The position numbers were made by a program, and so were the translations under genes. The notes below the pieces were generated by a model. The model was not told the origin of the DNA. It saw nothing but the letters and a program-made list of their open reading frames with translations, and did no database searches. From contig QEOQ01000253.1 of NCBI GenBank assembly GCA_010279815.1, positions 749,978 through 813,977 of the forward strand: DNA of 64,000 nt. Reading direction: 5' to 3'. How positions within the stretch are numbered: the first letter of the stretch is position 1; each line of letters opens with the position of its first letter. This stretch comes from Brachionus plicatilis (taxonomy: Eukaryota; Rotifera; Eurotatoria; Ploima; Brachionidae). This document shows, in pieces, positions 23,091 to 35,146 of the stretch.

Positions 23091-24170
23091 GGTAATATGC
23101 TATAAATATAGAACATTTAGGCCTAGAAATCAGTGATTATGTGGCATAGTGTTCTTTTATAATATAGAAATATTTTTTATAGAATATTTGTAAACTTTTG
23201 TGAATCAAACACAATAATTTTTTTTAAACTTTATTTTCGCATCTTTAAAAATTAAAATATAAGTTTTTAAATTGTAATATTTTCTTTTGTTCCACAATTG
23301 AAAGAGAAAATTTTACTTGTTGCTTTTTTTCATTTATTTTCTTTTAAACAGTGTTTTAAATTTTTTTTATGAAACAATTATTGTTTCGACTTATCTGGAC
23401 CCTGGGATACAGGCAACACATGTTCAATTATTTTTAAATAAAGTTAAACAACAAAACGCAACTGTTTAGATAGTCACAAATCAATTTATCTATAAAATTT
23501 CAAATAGAAAAATTTTAAATTCTAATCTATTAAATTTGCTTAATAGTTAAATAATCTAAATTGAATATAATTTTTAAGCTTTAATTTGAATTTAGAATAT
23601 TAAGAACCACCATATTTCGCCGAGTATAAGCGGGTACCGGAGAAACGAAAAGCTAGTTGGATATTTGTTAATAAACCTCATTTGATATTTATTAGCAAAT
23701 AAAACAGAATCGAATATATTTATTTTTATTTGTTTTATAAAATAGATATATTGAAAAAAAGAGTTACAGTAGAGAGTAACATATTATTTAAATGTTTGAT
23801 TGTTCAGAAAAAAAAGAATAAAAAGTTAGGTACCAATTACACAGTTTCGAGTATTCGAGATATCTTGACTCGAAACTAGCTTTATATTCTTCAACCAGTT
23901 TGACAACTAATGGAACAGAGTTACTTAGACCAGTTCTAAAATATCTCTCACTCAATTCAAAAGCTCGATTCTGTTGTGTTCCACGTTTATAAATCAGTTA
24001 ACAAATAAAAGGTTTTATTATTAAGAGATTCTTTATTTTAAAAAAGTATGAAAACGGCTGTTCTAAAATTAGAATAAAAAGATTAGGCCGAAGTAAATAA
24101 AATTGTTCATTCCGTATAAATAGAAAAGTGTACAAAATGTGGTTCGAATCAGATATAAAATTGAATTAAT

Positions 24171-24277
24171 ATTGTGGTTGACTAACGCATGCGAATAAAG
24201 ATGTAAATACTGAGATAGCAGACATAACTGCTTGGTTGCAGCAATATCTGCGTATGCGCGTTAGTCAGTCACAATAA
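24171..24277. repeat. Short near-palindrome (about 107 nt)
   Basis: Arms ATTGTGGTTGACTAACGCATG and the complementary CGCGTTAGTCAGTCACAAT (to 24277) differ at only a few positions and enclose about 58 nt. It is less AT-rich than its surroundings. It could be a very small MITE or a transcribed hairpin. It does not fold into a recognisable tRNA. Confidence 0.55.
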
Positions 24278-24351
24278 AAAGAAACTGATTGAATCAGATG
24301 GTGACTTTTTGTGTTGTCTTTGTCAAGACACCACAGATTCGAGACTGTTAG

Positions 24352-24740
24352 TTATTTAAGCTTATTTAAGGCCTCGTGATGTAAAATATTGGAGGGAGTA
24401 TCAAATTTTAGTTTAGCAATAAACCTAACGGCAGAGTTTAGAATAACCTGTATTTTTTTAATATTAGCTTCTGGTAATGAGTTCAAACAAGGAAAGGAAT
24501 AGTCTATGATTGATCCAATTAGAGATTTATAAAGGTTTCCTACTGTGCTAAAACTTAGATACCATTTTTTGTTAGACAAAATCTTAATTAATTTTAATCT
24601 TGAGCTACATCGTTCTTTAATTTCGTCAATCATTGAGTTGAAATTTAATTTACAGTCTGATTAAATACTTAGAAATTTTATTTCTTTTTGGATTTCAATT
24701 TTATTTCCATTTAACTTATTTCTTATTTTATATATTTATT
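24352..24740 (-). mobile_element. LINE reverse-transcriptase fragment (family A)
   Basis: Read on the minus strand, NKLNGNKIEIQKEIKFLSI, then a stop, then SDCKLNFNSMIDEIKERC, then RLKLIKILSNKKWYLS and IDYSFPCLNSLPEANIKKIQ. This is the region just C-terminal to the catalytic core of CR1/Jockey-type reverse transcriptases (pattern KFLG-I-D-KLNF-I--I). The in-frame stop shows decay. A second copy of the same family is at 42764-42893. Confidence 0.65.
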
Positions 24741-24978
24741 GTATTTTGACAAGACTGCTAAAAATGACTTGAATCATGACATGAATCTTATGTTTATAAT
24801 TCAAAATAAAATCCAATGGAGAAATAATAAGGTGCAATTTGCATTTTATAAAACAAGCTAATTATTAATATTAAAAGCGTTAATATTCAAGAATTAAAAT
24901 TTCCATTTTGCATTCGAATGGAAGTGCGAATTTTTTCGAATACAGGTGGGTCGCTTATATTCGGAGAAATACGATATG

Positions 24979-25599
24979 AGTTCCTCTTTATCGAAGTCGT
25001 CTTCAGCGAGAAATCGATAGAGATATTGCAATTGTAGAATTAAACAAGTTGTATGAAAAAAATTTCTATTAAATTACCCAGTCAATCTAAAAACGATGAC
25101 TTAATGAATTTTATTATCTATAAATCATCTCATTTTTTAAAGATGAAAAATCAAGAAAATCAGAAAATTCTCATTGAATTCTCCTCAAAACATTTAGAAA
25201 TGACCCAATCATGAAAAACTTAACATTTTCAAATTTGCTTCATTCTTGAATTATCTCATCAATTATGAATGATTTTTTAGGATTAAAACTAAGAAAAAGT
25301 TTATGAACTAATTGAATTTATTGTGATAAATTATTAGTTTTTTGTAAAATTTTTATTGTGTGAATTATATTTTATTTTCAAAATAAACTTTAACTTAATA
25401 ATTATACATAACGAAATAAAAAAAATGCAAAAAAGTTTGAAAATTAATTTTTTGGTTTAAAATAGTTTAAAATTTCAGCTTGTTTAGAATTTTTTCTAAT
25501 TAGTAAATTTAAAAATTACTTTTTTGTCAAACGTACACAAAAAAATTTTCAACTTTTTTTTGAGAGAGAGAAACGAGTGCAATTTTTTTTATTTATTTC
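24979..25599. other. AT-rich stretch, no gene
   Basis: Only A/T-rich sequence and a short GAGAGAGAGAAACGAG purine patch (25562-25577). No supported feature. Confidence 0.45.
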
Positions 25600-25950
25600 C
25601 TAAAAGTTTTTTTGATTCATAAAAATAAATTTAAGTCTTCTATTTTTACTTCTTTTATCTAAACTTATTGGTTTATAAAGTTTGGTAAAGTTCTGGGTAC
25701 TCAACAGATCAGAAATGGTTGTGACCAGTTCATCAAAACAATTATAACCTTTTAATTCATTTAGAAGCGAGGCGAACGATTCAGTATGGGTCTAAAATAA
25801 AATTAAGAGTAAGCATAAATGTGGACTAGAAAATTAATAAAATAACCTTAGTAAATTTCTGACGACTTTTTAAAGATTTAAATTGATAATAATGATCAAG
25901 AACGAGGTTGAATAGTTCTTTTTTCAAATTTAATTTTTTCAAGTAAAATT
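25600..25950 (-). pseudogene. Two-exon gene fragment with a harmonin-N/RTEL1-like segment
   Basis: The minus-strand block 25847-25950 (YLKKLNLKKELFNLVLDHYY) is joined in phase, across a 55-nt GT-AG intron, to 25600-25791. The second block contains SFASLLNELKGYNCFDELVT, TISDLLSTQNFTKLYKPI and a basic end. The helical pattern loosely resembles the harmonin-N-like domains at the C-terminus of the RTEL1 helicase. Upstream the frame hits a stop near 25961 with no acceptor or ATG, and repeats follow, so this looks like a truncated 3' gene remnant. The RTEL1 link is tentative. Confidence 0.35.
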
Positions 25951-25960
25951 TATTATTTGT

Positions 25961-27918
25961 TTAAATAGAGAGAACCAATAATCCCACACAGAAAAAGACA
26001 CTAAAAATGAGTTCTAGAGACTTGATTTGTCTAATTCGAGCTTTGTTTATCGTTCAAAACATACATTTTAGGGAGTGTTTACGTTTGGTAACTTTTCGCT
26101 TTTTGGTTGAATTTTTCAAGGCCAAGATAAAAAGATATAGGTAGGTTATGGGTACCAGTTTTAGATGATTTTTTATGTAGAAAAAGGTTAATAAATAAAA
26201 TTGGGGGTGTGTTTGACTACTTCGCCAAAAGCATCCGGGTGTTTCACTTTATAAAACAGTTTTTCACTTTTTTCATAAAAAAAATTTAAAGCATGCGACG
26301 TAAGGCAGCTCATTAAAATCAGCAAGAAAAGACAAACTTTTTATATAAAGATGAGGTTTGGAGAAAATCGATTTTCTAAAAAAACACCTGGGTGTTTGTT
26401 TTATTAAAGAATGAAGGGTGTGTCTTTTTCAGATATCCTTTTTTTAAATTTAATTTTGAAAATAAATTATTCTTTTTTTCTTTTTAAGTTTTAAAATCAA
26501 AAAAGTATTTTTTATTTTTTTTAGATACACCTTAAAAAAATCAATTTTTGTATCTAAGGTAACAAATAGTAAAATACTGTAAAAAGAGGAAAACAGTAAG
26601 AAAATTACAAATTCACTCAGTTTAGAAGAATCACATACTCAACTAGTCGAAATATATGAAGCTGACATATCTAATGCTTCTGGAAATTTAACTACACATG
26701 AAGCCGATAATTAAGCAAAGTAAAATTTTTGATCAAATTTCAAGCGCTCAATCTTGCTCAAACATTTTTAAATGCGCAATTAAATTTCATTGCATTTTTA
26801 GAAATTACAATCCTTTTTCAAAAGTTAAAAAATAAAGCTTTAAAATGTTAAAAAAATTAAAAATCTGCGATGAAATTTAATTTATTTATTTATTTAAAAA
26901 ATAGTTTGGGACAAAATCCCCTGGGTGTTTGGAATGAATATTAATTCTCACTTTCAGCCACGTTAGCGTTAATTTTGAGATTTGTAAAAGTTATTTTTGA
27001 TTTTTTAAAAAATTGAAAAAACACATAAATTAGAGCAAAAAGTAAATGTTATACAAATAATTGAAATACTAAATAGCTCAAATAGTTTCTTTTATTTAAA
27101 TTTTTTAATGAATTAAAAGTGGACTTAAAAGCAAAAAGATAAATTTTAATTCATATTAGTTGTATTTTTTAATAAAAACCTTAGAGTAGAAATGAATATA
27201 TAATTTTTATTTTTCTGTAAACTTTGTTTTTTTTTTACTTATTAACTTATGAGGGTTGAATTAACAAAAAAAAATATTATTTTTTGATTTGTTTCTAAAA
27301 TATTTGAATAAATTGTTGTATTTTGATTTGATTTGGCTTTTTTTTTTTAACTTTATTTAAAATAAATTAGCAAATTAAAATTTTTTTAGATAGCGATTAA
27401 AAATATATCAAAAAAATAATTAATAGAGTGTATTATTATGTTTTTTTTTTCAATAATGAAGAATGTACTGATAGTGTTTTATTACCAATATAGAAACGAG
27501 ATCTTTTACTCTAAATAAAAAAATTGAATATATTATTCTAATTATTTTTATTTCTAATAAGTCAAATTACAGAAATTTATTTTCAAATAAAACATTAATG
27601 AAAATTTAATTTGGGCAAATAAAAGTTTATAATTAGAAACAAATAAATAAAAAATTAAGCACGAAATTTATTTGGTTCTTGAATGATCGAAATATTTGGA
27701 ACAAAAACTTCCAATAATTGATTTATTCCAAAAATAAATGCATAATAATATCAAGTTAAATAATAATATTTGTGAAGTTTTAAAAGAATTTTTAAAATAA
27801 ATAATTTATTGATTTTTCTTTTGAATTCATTTTGCATTGTTTTGCTATTATAAAAAAAAAATTCACTTCGAAATATGATGATTTTTCTTCAAAAAATTGA
27901 ATAGATTAAAATTTGCAG
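25961..27918. other. Repeat-rich intergenic stretch upstream of the Ly6 gene
   Basis: It contains several phrases repeated at intervals (CCGGGTGTTTCACTTT, CACCTGGGTGTTTGTTTTA, CCCCTGGGTGTTTGGAATGA), suggesting one degenerate element, and a dispersed repeat at 26877-27011 whose inverted copy is at 53027-53145. No gene is visible. Confidence 0.5.
26877..27011 (+). repeat. Dispersed repeat, copy 1 (inverted copy at 53027-53145)
   Basis: The segment with TTTGGGACAAAATCCCCTGG, GAATGAATATTAATTCTC and CCACGTTAGCGTTAATTTTG reappears as its reverse complement at 53027-53145 with few differences. It is non-coding and probably an end of a DNA transposon or MITE. Confidence 0.7.
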
Positions 27919-28530
27919 ATGCAATCACGTAAAAATTTCCAACTTTTATTTTTAGTTCTTATTCTTGTATTTTATGGATCGAAAATTACATTTGGTAAAA
28001 ATAAGTGAAAAGGAAAAAATAAATATTTAACTCTAAATTTTTATTAAAAATAAGTCAACTCAATTGGTTGCTACAAGTGTACATCAGCACTAAACGATTC
28101 TACATGTTTAGACCCATTCAATCCAGGTTTAACGTCCAAGAATTTGTATGAAGAGGAATGCAAGTCTGGTATTCAAGATCGAGTTGGTTTATTCCCTGCA
28201 AGATATTGTCTTAAAGTAAGTGGCTACAAAGGTAAGCTGTAACCAATATGGGTACTTTTAAACTTTAACTTATCAAATTATTAAGCGGGTACTAAAGAAC
28301 AAATAGTCATTAGAACTTGTACAGTTTCTAAGCTTTTGGATTCAGACAGTTCTCACAGTAGTTTCACTTTGAAAATGGAGGATAATACCGAAGTTAGAAT
28401 TGTTTCAGGGTTGATTGCATCATGTAAAGATGATGGCTGCAATAAAACTAGTCATAATAATTCATTTTTTTCTTTAATATTTATTTTTTCATTTCTCAGC
28501 CTATTTGCAATCTTCTATTTAATTAAATAG
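27919..28530 (+). CDS. Ly6/uPAR (Quiver/Sleepless-like) GPI-anchored protein
   Basis: Exons 27919-27994, 28055-28231 and 28286-28530 join in phase to 165 aa. Residues 1-26 are a signal peptide (FQLLFLVLILVFYGS). The mature part has the three-finger Cys pattern of invertebrate Quiver/Sleepless proteins: CYKCTSALNDSTCLDPFNPG, EEECKSG, YCLKVSG, IRTCTV, and a terminal CKDDGCN. A C-terminal hydrophobic tail (SLIFIFSFLSLFAIFYLI) with almost no residues beyond it predicts a GPI anchor. Relatives modulate K+ channels and nicotinic receptors in flies; the partner here is unknown. An AATAAA signal lies about 107 nt after the stop. Confidence 0.85.
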
Positions 28531-28857
28531 TTAATAAAGCTACCTGTTTTATTAGCTGTTTTTTTAGTTATCAAAGAGTTTCGATTGTTTCCGAGAGATT
28601 TTTTATTATAAAACTGTGAATTATTTTTAATTTTTTAATAAAATATATTTTTTAATATTCGTTGTTTGAATTAATTTGATTAAAATAAAATTAAAATTAA
28701 AAATATTCTAACATATCGAATATTTTAATTAAAAACTTAATTCTGAGAAAATAATGTTTAAAAAAAGGGACGAGGTAGAAAAAAACATATAAAGAAGAGA
28801 AGGTCACATAAATCAAAATTTTTTTTTTAAAAGATAAATAAACATAAGTAAAAATGA

Positions 28858-29340
28858 GAAAAAAACATTACTATATTACAAATTGAAAAGGTTCAAAGAA
28901 GAGCTTTAAGATCAATAAACGGCCTAAGACACCTCGGCTACGACGAGCGACTGCACAGAGCTGGATTTACAGATCTAGTAACGCGCAGAACGAGAGGTGA
29001 TTTAATTCAACAATTTAAGCTGACCCACGGAGCAGAACAAATAAATTGGCCCTTCTTTGACAACACACCGTCAAGTACATTGAATCTGAGAAGCCACAAT
29101 CAAAAGATAGTGCGAGAGATCACTAGCAACTCAAATACACATCATTTCTTTATGAATAGAGTGTCCAAAACTTGGAATCAGCTACCAAGGATGATAGTTG
29201 AATCACGAAGCTTAAACGTTTTTAAAGCAAGATTGGACAAGTAGTTTTAATTATTTATTATTTATTAGTTTCAATGCTGTAAAGTGTAACACTAGGCAGA
29301 AGCTGTCCAGCCATTTATTACTACTGCTACTACTACTATA
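28858..29340 (+). mobile_element. 5'-truncated LINE copy with intact C-terminal frame and (TAC)n tail
   Basis: Codons 28882-29244 are open for 120 aa to TAG: IEKVQRRALRSINGLRHLGY, DERLHRAGFTDLVTRRTRGD, LIQQFKLTHG, and a WNQLPR...SLNVFKARLDK end. This is the classic C-terminal tail of CR1/Jockey-like reverse-transcriptase ORF2 proteins. A short 3' UTR leads into a TACTAC microsatellite ending near 29340. The absence of stops suggests a comparatively recent, truncated insertion. It lies about 330 nt downstream of the Ly6 gene. Confidence 0.85.
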
Positions 29341-32095
29341 TGATAAAAATAGCCTTATCTAGTAAAAAACAACATGTTCAATTTGATTATTTGTCTCTCA
29401 AAAAACTAACATTATATAATTTTATCTTTTTATTGTCTTTTTCAAAAATTATTTTTTCAAATTTCTCTTTAAGTTTTTTTTTTTTAGTTTATCTTTTTAT
29501 TTGTTTTTTTCTACTTCGTCCGTAAAAATAGTCAAAATGTGTAATGAAGGACACAAAGTCAATTTTACAATACTGATTCTCCTTATTGTTTTTAATTAAG
29601 AATTGATTGTAAAGATTTTACGAAATTTTATTAGGTACGTTTTATTGGGTAAATCTCGGTAAATCATCTACCCAATAATTTATTAAAATAGTTGATTTTT
29701 TTTAAAAAAATTTACGAGATAAACAATACATTTTTTTCTCATCTCAATGACATTTAAAAATTTTAAAAACAATTAGCTTTAAACGATAATCGTAACAACC
29801 TTGTTTGCAGAGTGCCTTTTTGAATCCAATATTTTATTGAAATAAAAAATTTCTCCAAAAATATAAAAATTTTAAAAATTTTAAAGAAAATTTTTAATAT
29901 AAATAAAATAAATATATTTTTTTAATTAGTAAATATTAATTATTTATCAGACTTTTTTTCTATTGAGATGCCTTAACATGCTATTTAATTTTTGTGAGAA
30001 AATCTGGTCGCAAAACAAAGTCTCTTAAAAATTTTATGATTTTAAGTCTTTTTAAATAACTTTGAATTTTAATTTGATCTATCTATTATTTTCACTACAT
30101 AATTTTACTAAAAATGTGTAATTTTGCGTAAGAAAAGGTTATAGGGAATGTTGAACATTTTTTTTCATTACAAAATAACTAAAAATTTTGGAAAAATTTT
30201 TGATTTTTTCTCCTAAAAATAATGTAAAATTACGTAAAAAAACGTAATTTAGCTAATTCTGGGATTTTCATAGCATTATAGTTTTTGATGTAAAAATTCG
30301 TCATTTTAAAAAAAAAAAATTTTATAAATTTTGAAAAGACCGTTTATAGCTTCACTTAGCTTAAAATCATTATTTTGTAGCAAAATTCAATATAGATTTT
30401 ATTTTAGTTAAGCTTTTAAATTATCAATATATAATTTAACAATATTGTTTTTCAAATTCTTTTTGACAAATAAAACATTTAAACATAAATTTAATTAGAA
30501 ACAGTTTTTGTTTTTTTAATGAATCAATTTTAATCGACATTAAAATTTATTCATTAATTAGAATTAATTTTTTAAAAAGTAAAAAAATAAAGTTTAATTT
30601 ATAATATCTTCACATAGAAAATTTAGGTCACATGGATCATTTTAAGATTATTAAAAATAAATATCAAAATACCACTAAAACAAAATATATAATTAAAATT
30701 TCTATTAGAACTACAAAAAAAAAACAAAAAAAAGTGTTGTTTAATACTTTTAAAATAAATTTAATTTAAAATTACTAGTTTAATTTTTTAAATAGAAAAT
30801 CCAAATTTCACTAAATTTCGAAGGATTTTACAAATGAGCTCTGAATGAATTATATCCCAACGATATAATTAATATGATTTTATCAAAAAAAGACAATTAT
30901 CTCTTAGTTGCTATTAGAAGTAATTAATAAAGTGAGAAGATTATTTTTGAATTTTTTTAGCTGATTTGATCAAATACATGACGAAATTATTAGTTTTTTA
31001 ACATGGCCTGGGTAAGAGCAGTAAATAGCTTAAAAAATCAAAACAATAATTTTAGAAAGAATAATTAATAAATAAATATGATATGACTTTTATCAAATTT
31101 TACATTGTTTTACTTTATTTGACGATTTTTTACCTCAAAAAAAAATAATTCTTTACGCAATTTTACGTTAATTTACGTAATTTTACCGTACTTAAGCGAA
31201 TATTGTATCATTTTTGACCCGATTTTAGACGGACAACGGTTAACTAATCGCTTGCGAAGTGCTTCTAGTCTATTATAAAGCATTCTTTCCAGGATTTATT
31301 TATTGCTTAATGGTAATTCTTAAAAAAGAAAACCTCAAAAAATAGTTTTTAACGTAGTTTTTCGTAAAATTTAGTAAATTATTTTTTGATGCTTTGAAAA
31401 GTCAAATTAATTTTTTCTCATATTTTTTTGGAAATTTCATTCAAAAAATGAAAACATGATCTTTTTGTGTTATTTTTTGGTTTTATCATTGTTTCCGTAA
31501 AATTACGTAATTTTACCTCAGAACCATGTATCGTAGCACTGTAGTTTAAAAAAGTTTAAATTTCAATTTTAAAAATTCACTGTTAATTATCGTTATTTTT
31601 AAAAAGTCATTTTACATCATTTTACGAAATTTATCATAAAATTACATTTTTTACGTAAAATATCGTCAAATCCTCGTAGCAAATCAGTGCTGTAACTAAA
31701 TAGAAAGCAATTTTTTGTTGCACCTACGCACTATAGGCTTCAAAATTCTAATCCTATTCTTTTAGCATTTTAGAGAAAACTTAGTTCTAAATTTCAAAAA
31801 TAAAATTATCATTTAAATTTTCTTACGAAAAAGGCTTTAGTGAGAAATCAGCATGAAACTAGCTCTGAAAATTAACAAGAATCGACCGTCAATAAATAAC
31901 TTAGAAAAAAAACTATAAAGAAAAATTGAGAAATAGATTTAGAAAAAGAGATTATGACTATTCGTGATTTTATTCCCAATTTATTTATTAATAAGTTAAA
32001 AATTAAAATAAATTTAAAAAAATCGCTTTTGTAAATTATAACCATGAATAAAATATATTTAAGTAGCTTAGAACTAGAATATAAAAGCTAAAATT
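29341..32095. other. 2.7-kb AT-rich intergenic region with TTACGTAA-type motifs
   Basis: No gene is supported. Two zones (30080-30310 and 31120-31680) are dense in related strings such as TAATTTTGCGTAAG, AAAATTACGTAAAA, TTTACGTAATTTTACC and TTTTACGTAAAATA. They look like degenerate copies or arms of one repeat family, possibly a large decayed inverted repeat. Confidence 0.45.
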
Positions 32096-33585
32096 CTAAT
32101 GCGAATGTCCATGTCCAGAACATCCACCTTCATGTGAATGTCCGTGTTGCACGTTTGTTGGAGTGGACGCGCCAGTTTGGTTGAAGTTATGTTGTTGCAT
32201 TTGCTGTTGAAAATGGTTAGATATTGTTTGTTGAACCAAATTTTGTACAATCTGATTTGAATTGCCACTTAATAGTTCGGGATTGAAAGGAGGCAGATTT
32301 GGCACGTTTTCTTTTTGCTCTGGTAGTTTAAAGTGCTGTAGAAAATTAATTGGAGGCTGAACTTGAACATTTTCTTGATTAGTTAAATTGGTATTGGCCA
32401 CTGTTGGATTTTGATTAGGTAAAGCGGTTTGTTCAGCTTGCGGTGACATGTTTGGAAAATACTGGTTAATATTAATTGGTGCAGGTAAATTTACTTCGGA
32501 GTTCATGTTTGCTGTTCCGAATGTAGAGGCAAAAGTTGGATTCGAACTTGGAGATTCAACTACATTTTCATTGGGAACTTGTGTTGAATGGTTTTCAGAT
32601 TCAGCTAAATGAGTTTTTTCTAATTGTTTCTCAAGTTGTTCTGCTTCAGTTGATGGACTAGATTCAGCTGTTACATTTGGATTCAGAGTAATATTCCCCG
32701 AATTAACTAACGAAGATTGAACACTAATGTTACTTAAAAGTGAAGATTGACTACCAATGTTAGTCATGGTGCTTAAATTACTGGCCATAGATACATTTGG
32801 ATTAAGACTATTGCTAGATTGCATATTTGGCAGCAAGCTTGACTTTTTTTCGTCTTTAATAGGTATTCTATGCAAATAGCCATATCCAATTCCGCATCCT
32901 AAACTACCCTCTCCACCCCATGCACTGTTTGGAGTCAACAAAACTTCTCGCACATTATCCAGTTCAAAATTATACACATACAACTTTAATTGCTTGTTTT
33001 CTGATGATTCGATTAAAGTAAAAAGATCTTCTGGCTTTACCAAAAAAAAATTAATAATCAAAAATTGGATTCCTTGCGGCATTTACCTCGGTCAAAAGAG
33101 AATCTGAACCAATTATGTAATCTGTGTTGGATCTGAGACCTGCTAAAGATGCGGGCGAATTTGGTTGAACTTCAAGTACATGCCAAACGTTTTCGTTGGC
33201 CCTTTCAAATGAACAAAACCTGATGGACACGCCAAGGACTCCCTGACCACCCCAGTTTTTTGTAGGAACTAATGTTATCTCTCTGATATTCATTGTTTTC
33301 GAACTAAACACGAGAAGCTTGCATGGTTTATCGATATTGGAGTTCAAAATCATTCTTAGTGTATCGTTATCTTGATCAAGTCTTGAACCATTTATTGCTA
33401 TGATAAAGTCAAAAAATGGCTCAAGACTTGCTCGAGCACCCGGTGAGTTTTCTTGAACCTTTAAATATTTTTTATCGTTAATTGATAAAATAATGATTGC
33501 AGTTTGATATTTTTACTTTTAAAACGTGATAACCTTCCGAGCCACCACCAGGTATGTTAAGCACCGAGCTTCCGCCAATTCCCAT
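32096..33585 (-). CDS. GORASP: Golgi reassembly-stacking protein (GRASP55/65)
   Basis: GRASP tethers Golgi cisternae through two PDZ-like domains. Exons 33517-33585, 33087-33458 and 32096-33034 join in phase to 459 aa. The N-terminus [15 protein letters not shown] carries the Gly-2 myristoylation signal. PDZ1 follows ([33 protein letters not shown]), then PDZ2 ([44 protein letters not shown]). The remaining 250 residues are a Ser/Asn/Pro/Gln-rich regulatory tail with [20 protein letters not shown] repeats. The tail ends in a His/Gly cluster ([16 protein letters not shown]), which may bind metal. Short introns of 52 and 58 nt. A single gene probably covers both vertebrate paralogues. Confidence 0.96.
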
Positions 33586-35146
33586 TTTGGTTTAATTGAA
33601 AATTAATCAAAAATTTGAATTTTTGTTCAATTTAAATTATTTTTATTTTTTTGATTTTGCCTACGTTTTAAGAATCGAGTTAATTATAAATTGTGTATAA
33701 AATTTATGCCAACATTTTGCACAAAAAATATTTTTATTTATTTATAAGACTAAATAATTTTCTTTTAGGTTTAGACTATTTTAGACTTCATAAAAAACAA
33801 GAATATTTATTTTTATCTTTCCTTTTAGTAACAAAAAAGGAAATATTCAATGAAATATTTCGAAAAAAATTTCAATTTATAGCAAAGGTAAATATTTTTT
33901 CTGCTTTAATAAATGATCTCTATTAACAATATTTTTTTGATGATATATTTCGCAATTATTTTATCTGATTTTATTCTATTTTCTAGATCTAATTTTTTGT
34001 TATTGATTTACTAAATTGCTAAATTAACTTTGCTATTTGATTGTTCAATAGAGCCCTAAAACAAAAATGAAAAAATACGATGAAATTATTTTATAATTTG
34101 AATTTAAACATAATCAACTGATTTAGTTTTCTTTATTCAAAAAGAAACAATTGCCTCGAAATGATCTGAAAAATTTGCTTTTTTTATTTTAAAAATTTAA
34201 TGAGAAAAATTTTAATTTTTTAACTCGTATCTTTTTGAAGTTTTACTAACGTGGAAATCTCGTTTTGAAAAATCATATAGTTAATCTGATTTAAAAAAAG
34301 ACAAAGGTTCAGTCATCTCCAGAACAACTTTGTAACTTCTATAAAATTAAAAAAAAAAAACCAACTAAATTTAGTAAAATTTTATTAAATCAAAAAGCTT
34401 CAATGTCTTGAAATAATTATAAAATATGAAAAGAATACCCAAACAAAAAAAATAAAATAAAATAATAATTTATAAAATATTATATTAATAAATTAAATAA
34501 TAAAATTATTAGATTAATTTTTTCTAATGCTATCCAACAGGATATTAAAAGATCCAACAGGTTTATTTTATTCTCCAATTATTTTTGCTTCAAATTCGTT
34601 TTTTACTAAAAAAAACTTAACCCATGACAATTTTTTTTTAATCATGATAAAATTTGTGTTTTATTTTTTAATTTTAGTCTAAAATCTAAATAAAAAACTA
34701 TTCAATAAATCATATTGGGAATTAATTTTATTATTATATTCAAATTTAAAATAATAAGAATGAATTATGCCTATAAAAAATAAGTTCCAGGACAAAAATT
34801 ACAAACTATTTTTTCATTAACTTGCTCTAAATTTTTATCGTTGAATTAGCTATCAAAAAATCTTAATTTGAGCCATAATTAAATCAAAACGTCAACGAGG
34901 TAAAACTATACTAAATTGTGCTTATTTGTAAAGAAAAATTTAAATAATATTAATTTTTATTGAGACACATTTTTTCGGTTCTTGAAAATCAAATTACATA
35001 ATAGAATAAAATAACAATAATAATACTAAAAAAATTATTTCAATTAAAATATTCAAATATTCTTGAAAAGAGTTTTTAATTTTTAACAAAAATAAATCAA
35101 TATGAATAGAATTAGAATAAAATTATTTTGATTTCGTTTTGTTTAG
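33586..35146. other. Intergenic stretch between GRASP and the phosphatase fusion gene
   Basis: AT-rich. The frame at 33693-33926 (Phe/Leu/Lys-rich) is probably noise. The interval should contain the GRASP promoter on the left and the unplaced first exon of the plus-strand fusion gene on the right. Confidence 0.45.

Larger units (their letters stand above)
23613..24978. mobile_element. Candidate DNA transposon with imperfect terminal inverted repeats
   Basis: The left end CATATTTCGCCGAGTATAAG and the right end (complement of about 24950-24978, CGTATTTCTCCGAATATAAG) match at most positions over about 22 nt. The intervening 1.3 kb has no intact transposase. It contains a short near-palindrome (24171-24277) and a piece of LINE reverse transcriptase (24352-24740). 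The 164-nt MITE at 41785 begins with a similar motif (TACCGTATTCCCTCGTTCGA). Confidence 0.4.

Noticed and set aside
24171..24277. Possible tRNA gene
   Set aside because: The arms pair end to end as a simple hairpin; there is no cloverleaf, no GGTTCGA-type T arm and no A/B box pair.
33693..33926. Candidate first exon of the phosphatase fusion gene
   Set aside because: No phase-compatible donor leads to the exon at 35147 and the sequence does not resemble a Nudix N-terminus.
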